Part shown: positions 13,453 to 16,753 of the stretch, one piece after another | Layout of the letters: each line of letters starts with the position of its first letter | Position numbering within the stretch: position 1 is the first letter of the stretch | From: UMGS621 sp964468815 | GTDB lineage: Bacteria; Bacillota; Clostridia; Christensenellales; Borkfalkiaceae | Direction of reading: 5' to 3' | Length of the DNA: 16,753 nt | NCBI GenBank assembly: GCA_964468815.1 | Contig: CAYXWN010000037.1 | Location: 1 to 16,753 of the forward strand | Notes under the pieces: model-generated | What the model was told of the DNA's origin: nothing | The model's database searches: none | What the model saw: the letters and a program-made list of their open reading frames with translations, nothing else | Translations under genes and position numbers: made by a program

Positions 13453-14142
13453 ATGCTTTATCAAGTTTTACAATATGTCGGGACGTTTTTGGCAATTTTA
13501 ATCGTTTTGCCCATGCATGAGTTTGCTCATGCGTTTACTGCGGTTAAATGCGGGGACGAAACGCCGCGTATTTACGGTCGTTATACGTTAAATCCGTTTA
13601 AGCATTTTGATTTGTTCGGGCTTATTAGTTTGATTGTCGTGAGATTCGGTTGGGCAAAGCCCGTTCCGATCAATCCGCTTAATTTTAAGCATTATCGGCG
13701 AGATTATTTTTTAGTTTCGATTGCCGGTGTTCTTACTAATTTGGTCGCTTCGTTTTTCTTCTATCCGTTAACATTGTTGATGGGACTTGCTGTCGGAGCG
13801 GTTGTTGATATTCCGGTGTTGTTTTATGTTTTTCTGACGTTAGAGTATGCGTTTTATGCTTGCTTTTGGTTGGGACTTACGTTTTTTGTATTCAATCTGA
13901 TTCCTGTTTATCCGTTAGACGGATTTCGGGTGTTAGAGGCTGCATTGAAACCCAATAATAAAGTGCTTCGCTTTTTGCAAGAGTATGGAAGAATTATTTT
14001 ATTCGTCTTAATCTTTTGGGGTGTTATGGCGGATTATTTCGGGCTGGGGAGTTTTGACGTTTTGGGGCTTGCAATCAATACGGTATCTAATTGGTTGGGG
14101 ACGCCCATTATCGCATTTTGGGGGTTGATTTTCAATGGCTGA
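13453..14142 (+). CDS. Site-2 protease family (M50) intramembrane metalloprotease
   Basis: This 229-residue polytopic membrane protein has about five helices. The zinc motif HEFAH (22-26) lies in the first helix, AGVLTN (91-96) follows, and the third ligand is probably Asp156 in PVYPLDGFRV (151-160). This is the compact group of M50 proteases without a PDZ domain, commonly found next to scpA in Clostridia. The substrate is unknown. It differs from SpoIVFB, the sigma-K processing enzyme, in lacking its C-terminal CBS region, so it should not be named as such. Ribosome binding site GGAG (13441-13444), eight bases before the ATG. The stop overlaps the scpA start by 8 bases. Confidence 0.88.
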   Translation: MLYQVLQYVGTFLAILIVLPMHEFAHAFTAVKCGDETPRIYGRYTLNPFKHFDLFGLISLIVVRFGWAKPVPINPLNFKHYRRDYFLVSIAGVLTNLVASFFFYPLTLLMGLAVGAVVDIPVLFYVFLTLEYAFYACFWLGLTFFVFNLIPVYPLDGFRVLEAALKPNNKVLRFLQEYGRIILFVLIFWGVMADYFGLGSFDVLGLAINTVSNWLGTPIIAFWGLIFNG

Positions 14143-14905
14143 ATTTGAATCCGTAGTCGATTATTCGACGAAACTTGAAAATTTTGAAGGACCGCTTGAT
14201 TTGCTGTTGCACTTAATTAAAGAAGCAAAAATCGAGATTAAGGATATCTTTGTTTCAGAGGTGACCGATCAATACTTACAATATATCGCAAATCTTAAAG
14301 AAATCGACGTTGAAAAAGCGAGCGAGTATTTGATTATGGCAGCTACGCTTTTGGAAATTAAATCAAAAGCAGTACTTCCCAAGGTGGAAGAATATTTGGA
14401 TGAAATCGAAGATCCTGAACAAGCGTTGATTTGGCAAATCGAGGAGTATAAACTCTTTAAGGAGGCAGGGGAAAAACTGAAACAGCAAGAGAATACGGCT
14501 CGTTTTTACAAGCCCCCCGAAAAGAGTGCCGGCGAAGTTAAAATCGTCTATACCGATTTTAATTTAGACGGGTTGATTTCGGCGTTTTCAAAACTTTTAT
14601 TGAAGGTGGACGAGCGTACGCGTGCGAAATCCGAGCAAAAGGAAATTCCGAAAGACGTATTTACCGTCGCCGACAAAATCGTTTTTATTAGAGATATCTT
14701 GTTGAGTCGAGAATCGGTAAGTTTCTTTGAATTGTTTTCATCACATTATACGAGAAGCGAGTTGATTACCACTTTTCAAGCAATGTTAGAGTTGTTGAAG
14801 CATCAATTTATCAAAGTGGAGCAAAACGACGTTTTTGACGATATTACGATTATATTAAGAGAAGATAGGAGTGAAGAAATTGGAGAAATTGACGAATATA
14901 ATTGA
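14135..14905 (+). CDS. scpA: Segregation and condensation protein A
   Basis: ScpA is the kleisin subunit of the SMC-ScpAB condensin that organises and separates the chromosome. The 256-residue protein shows the N-terminal kleisin block FEGPLDLLLHLIKEAKIEI (family core GPLDLLLHLI, about 20-29), EYLIMAATLLEIKSK (about 64-78), an acidic middle and the C-terminal winged-helix region (about 180-250) that contacts the SMC head. Length is typical. The ATG at 14135 overlaps the end of the M50 gene; GGGGG about ten bases upstream is a modest ribosome binding site. It overlaps scpB, as usual for the pair. Confidence 0.96.
   Translation: MAEFESVVDYSTKLENFEGPLDLLLHLIKEAKIEIKDIFVSEVTDQYLQYIANLKEIDVEKASEYLIMAATLLEIKSKAVLPKVEEYLDEIEDPEQALIWQIEEYKLFKEAGEKLKQQENTARFYKPPEKSAGEVKIVYTDFNLDGLISAFSKLLLKVDERTRAKSEQKEIPKDVFTVADKIVFIRDILLSRESVSFFELFSSHYTRSELITTFQAMLELLKHQFIKVEQNDVFDDITIILREDRSEEIGEIDEYN
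14867..14871 (+). promoter_or_regulatory. Ribosome binding site that decides the scpB start
   Basis: AGGAG abuts the in-frame GTG at 14871 with no room for initiation there, but lies eight bases before TTG at 14880. The TTG is therefore the likelier start. Confidence 0.65.
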
Positions 14906-15605
14906 GTCGATCGTTTACGTTTCGGGAAACGCCATCGAAATTAAAGATATTGTGGAAAAACTCAGAGTGACCGAACAAGAGGTTTTGAAGAGTGTAAAGG
15001 AACTGCAAGCGCGGTATAGCGGCAATAGCGGATTGCAACTTTTGATGTTTAATAAGAAATTGCAATTTGCTTCCAATCCGGATTATGCCGATCAAGTTTC
15101 TGCTGTTTTGAATCCGATTAGAGAACGTGAACTTTCGCGTAGCATGTTGGAAACGGCGGCGATTATTGCGTATAAACAACCAGTTACACGGCTTGACTTG
15201 GAGGAAATTCGTGGAAACAGCGAATATGCCGTTCAAAAACTTTTGGAACTGAAAGTGATTGAACCGGTCGGAAGGAAGGATGCCGTCGGTCGTCCCGTGC
15301 TTTACGGAACGACGGATGAATTTTTAAAGCGGTTTCAGATATCTTCGTTAGATGAGTTGCCCGATTACGAGGAGTTGTTGGGAAAGATTCAGATGATCCG
15401 CGGTCAGAACGATGGAGATTATCTCTATCAAAAGGACGAGTACATAGAAGAGGCTGCTGCTACGGATGATTTGCAGGAGAATACGGAAGTTATTTCGGCG
15501 GAATCGAGCGTTGAGCAACCGACGCAAGAGGAGATAGAACTTCCACCGATCGAGGAAGAAGAAATTCCCGACTTCCTAAAAGGAGAAGAGGTGATAAAAA
15601 TCTAA
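14880..15605 (+). CDS. scpB: Segregation and condensation protein B
   Basis: ScpB is the dimeric winged-helix partner of ScpA in the SMC condensin. From the TTG at 14880 it has 241 residues: the N-terminal LTNIIESIVYVSG block, the central motif LETAAIIAYKQPVTRLDLEEIRG (seen as ETAAIIAYKQPVTR), a second winged helix with VGRKDAVGRPVLYGTTDEFL, and a long acidic tail (about the last 40 residues) normal for Bacillota ScpB. A GTG three codons upstream is the alternative start, but it sits on the Shine-Dalgarno. It overlaps scpA by 26 bases, and its TAA shares TAATG with the next gene. Confidence 0.95.
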   Translation: MEKLTNIIESIVYVSGNAIEIKDIVEKLRVTEQEVLKSVKELQARYSGNSGLQLLMFNKKLQFASNPDYADQVSAVLNPIRERELSRSMLETAAIIAYKQPVTRLDLEEIRGNSEYAVQKLLELKVIEPVGRKDAVGRPVLYGTTDEFLKRFQISSLDELPDYEELLGKIQMIRGQNDGDYLYQKDEYIEEAAATDDLQENTEVISAESSVEQPTQEEIELPPIEEEEIPDFLKGEEVIKI

Positions 15606-16168
15606 TGGATCTCGCAATTCTCGAATGGATTCATGCAAATTGGCATCAATCCGTAGTGTTTAATCAAATCATGAAAGGAATTACCGTTTTGGGAAATGCA
15701 GGAGTGATATGGATTGCAATCGGGATTGTTATGCTTTTTTTCAAAAAAACACGACGAGGCGGACTGGTTATGTTAATATCGCTTGCAATAGGCTTTTTAT
15801 TAAATGATATCGTTATTAAGCCGTTGGTTGCAAGACCGCGTCCCTTTGAGGAAAATCCTACGTTTCTTGTCTTTTTGGAGGAGATCGGATTAAAAGCACC
15901 TTCGGGGTATTCGTTTCCTTCCGGGCATAGTTTTTCTTCGATTAATTGCGCCGTTGTATTGACGTATTTTTTCAAAAAGAAGGGACTTCCGGCAGTGTTT
16001 TTGGCATTGATGATTGCCTTTTCTCGTGTATTTGTTTTAGTGCATTACCCGACCGATATCTTAATGGGATTGATATTCGGTTTGTGCACGGCTTTTTCGG
16101 TTATTGCTGTTTATCGAAAAATAATCGAAAAAAAAGAAAAGGCAAAAACAGAACAAGCAAATTCCTAA
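15605..16168 (+). CDS. PAP2-family phosphatase (membrane lipid phosphatase)
   Basis: This 187-residue membrane protein has five or six helices and all three PAP2 signature motifs: KPLVARPRP (Lys72-x6-Arg79-Pro80), PSGH (105-108) and SRVFVLVHYPTD (Ser140-Arg141-x5-His147-x3-Asp151). Such enzymes dephosphorylate phosphatidic acid, phosphatidylglycerol phosphate or undecaprenyl diphosphate on the outer face of the membrane; the substrate cannot be told from the sequence. The ATG shares TAATG with the scpB stop, so it is probably co-transcribed. The C-terminus is a short basic tail (RKIIEKKEKAKTEQANS). A hairpin 14 bases after the stop probably ends the operon. Confidence 0.9.
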   Translation: MDLAILEWIHANWHQSVVFNQIMKGITVLGNAGVIWIAIGIVMLFFKKTRRGGLVMLISLAIGFLLNDIVIKPLVARPRPFEENPTFLVFLEEIGLKAPSGYSFPSGHSFSSINCAVVLTYFFKKKGLPAVFLALMIAFSRVFVLVHYPTDILMGLIFGLCTAFSVIAVYRKIIEKKEKAKTEQANS

Positions 16169-16182
16169 GGTTAGATACGGTT

Positions 16183-16230
16183 ATAGGAAAATGCGCCTTA
16201 ACGCTTTTGCGTTTTGGCGCATTTTCCTAT
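16183..16230. terminator. Long hairpin after the PAP2 gene, probable terminator
   Basis: ATAGGAAAATGCGCC (16183-16197) pairs exactly with GGCGCATTTTCCTAT (16216-16230). Inside, AACGC pairs with GCGTT around a TTTT loop, with two adjacent T-T mismatches between the stems. AAAA and TTTT flank the GC core within the stem, as in the 71-105 hairpin, suggesting a bidirectional terminator. No free U tract follows. Confidence 0.55.
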
Positions 16231-16476
16231 GTGAAAAGTTGTTGTAAAGAAAAAATGTTCGTATAAAAAGATTCAACGTTCATGCTGTAACGAAATATGA
16301 CTTCTATTATTTCGACTATTCCTTGATTGGGTAAATGACCGATTTTTATAAATATTTTAAAACCATTTGTTTTTCAACGTTTTTTAGAAAGAGGATCAAG
16401 GTTTTGCGATAGCCGACTATAATTAAATGATATTTCATAAAAATGAACGCTTTGCTTTTGAGGAATAAAAAGAAAC

Positions 16477-16508
16477 GGCTTGCAGGGACAAAATTATCCC
16501 TACAAGCC
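16477..16508 (-). terminator. Hairpin, possible minus-strand terminator or REP-like repeat
   Basis: GGCTTGCAGGGA (16477-16488) pairs with TCCCTACAAGCC (16497-16508), 11 of 12 positions with one C-A mismatch, around an eight-base loop. On the minus strand the stem is followed by GTTTCTTTTTATT, a reasonable U tract, so it would end a transcript entering from the right. The GTAGGGA/TCCCTAC-like stem also resembles interspersed palindromes seen in clostridial genomes, which only a genome-wide count could confirm. Confidence 0.4.
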
Positions 16509-16559
16509 ATTTTATAGCAAAATATGCCACAAAACAGACAAAATACAACCGTTTAGGCA

Positions 16560-16610
16560 ATAAAGAAACCATAATATGATACTTTTGTATCAATATTATG
16601 GTTTCTTTAT
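16560..16610. repeat. Long near-perfect inverted repeat
   Basis: A 23-base arm (16560-16582, starting ATAAAGAAACCATAATAT) pairs with a 24-base arm (16587-16610) around a TTTT loop, with one bulged base. Such a long AT-rich palindrome could be a bidirectional terminator, a palindromic mobile repeat or a remnant of an inverted insertion. It is not part of a recognised gene. Confidence 0.6.
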
Positions 16611-16753
16611 GTGAGTAATTTGAAATTTTGATACAAATTCAAAACGAGTGCAAATGTTATTATGGACGCATTTCTTGAAAAGTTTTGCCATCAATTTCAT
16701 TTCGACAAATTGGAATTTATTGTATATAAAACTTGAATATTTCTTTTGCCCAA

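Larger units (their letters stand above)
16231..16753. other. Non-coding or unassigned region at the right edge
   Basis: About 520 bases with no convincing gene. Plus-strand frames are short and lack ribosome binding sites. It holds two hairpins (described separately) and an AT-rich promoter-like pair, TTGATT (16323-16328) and TATAAA (16347-16352), 18 bases apart, with nothing obvious to transcribe. A minus-strand frame is open from the right edge to a TAA at 16596-16598 (about 50 codons) and could be the tail of a gene entering from the right, but I recognise nothing in it. Base composition is more AT-rich than in the genes. Confidence 0.6.

Noticed and set aside
16353..16517. Minus-strand ORF of about 54 codons starting with Met-Ala-Cys inside the 16477-16508 hairpin.
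   Set aside because: The start sits in a hairpin, there is no ribosome binding site, and the sequence is low-complexity hydrophobic with no family likeness.
16443..16517. Plus-strand ORF of about 24 codons beginning MNALLLRNKKKR.
   Set aside because: No ribosome binding site or promoter fits, and its second half is simply the hairpin.
16596..16751. Minus-strand frame open from the right edge to a TAA at 16596-16598, about 50 codons.
   Set aside because: No recognisable protein family, and the stop lies inside a palindrome. It may be the tail of a gene from the right, but the window cannot show it.
1..16753. CRISPR arrays, tRNA or rRNA genes, riboswitches, toxin-antitoxin or phage defence systems.
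   Set aside because: No regular direct repeats, cloverleaf or conserved riboswitch core was seen, and every long ORF has a housekeeping or sporulation identity.

Overview
This window is a stretch of chromosome from an endospore-forming, AT-leaning bacterium of the Clostridia type (phylum Bacillota). The evidence is a complete spoIIIA operon (spoIIIAA to spoIIIAH), spoIVB and a dacF-type carboxypeptidase. They sit in the gene order typical of clostridial chromosomes: asp23-nusB-folD-ispA-tlyA-nadK-argR-recN-spoIVB. Every supported gene is on the plus strand, apart from a possible transposase start at the extreme left edge. Genes are tightly packed, with many ATGA or TAATG stop/start overlaps, and TTG starts occur (ispA, probably scpB). 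I cannot name the species.

Layout. 1-54: probable end of an IS3-like insertion sequence running off the left edge. 71-105: perfect hairpin, probably a terminator. 141-4624: spoIIIAA-AB-AC-AD-AE-AF-AG-AH, encoding the mother-cell half of the SpoIIIA-SpoIIQ channel that joins mother cell and forespore. spoIIIAE appears frameshifted just before its last membrane helix. 4655-7964: a housekeeping operon with its own sigma-A type promoter (Asp23 protein, nusB, folD, ispA, tlyA). 7983-11002: nadK-argR-recN behind a second sigma-A type promoter that overlaps ArgR-box-like repeats and would give a nadK mRNA with almost no leader. 11034-12080: spoIVB with a close match to a forespore sigma-G promoter. 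12101-13320: dacF with a possible sigma-F promoter, closed by a classic terminator. 13352-16168: a third sigma-A type promoter driving an M50 membrane protease, scpA, scpB and a PAP2 phosphatase. 16169-16753: no convincing gene, but three strong hairpins.

How the genes relate. The spoIIIA products, SpoIVB and DacF all act in engulfment-stage and later sporulation: channel assembly, the forespore signal that activates sigma-K, and spore peptidoglycan remodelling. The other genes are core functions: antitermination, one-carbon metabolism, prenyl diphosphate synthesis, rRNA methylation, NADP supply, arginine regulation, recombination and chromosome condensation.

I see no undescribed multi-gene system. 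The points worth checking are the disrupted spoIIIAE end, the promoter/operator architecture at nadK-argR, the shortened loop in IspA, and the genes missing from otherwise conserved neighbourhoods (xseA/xseB, dxs, spo0A).
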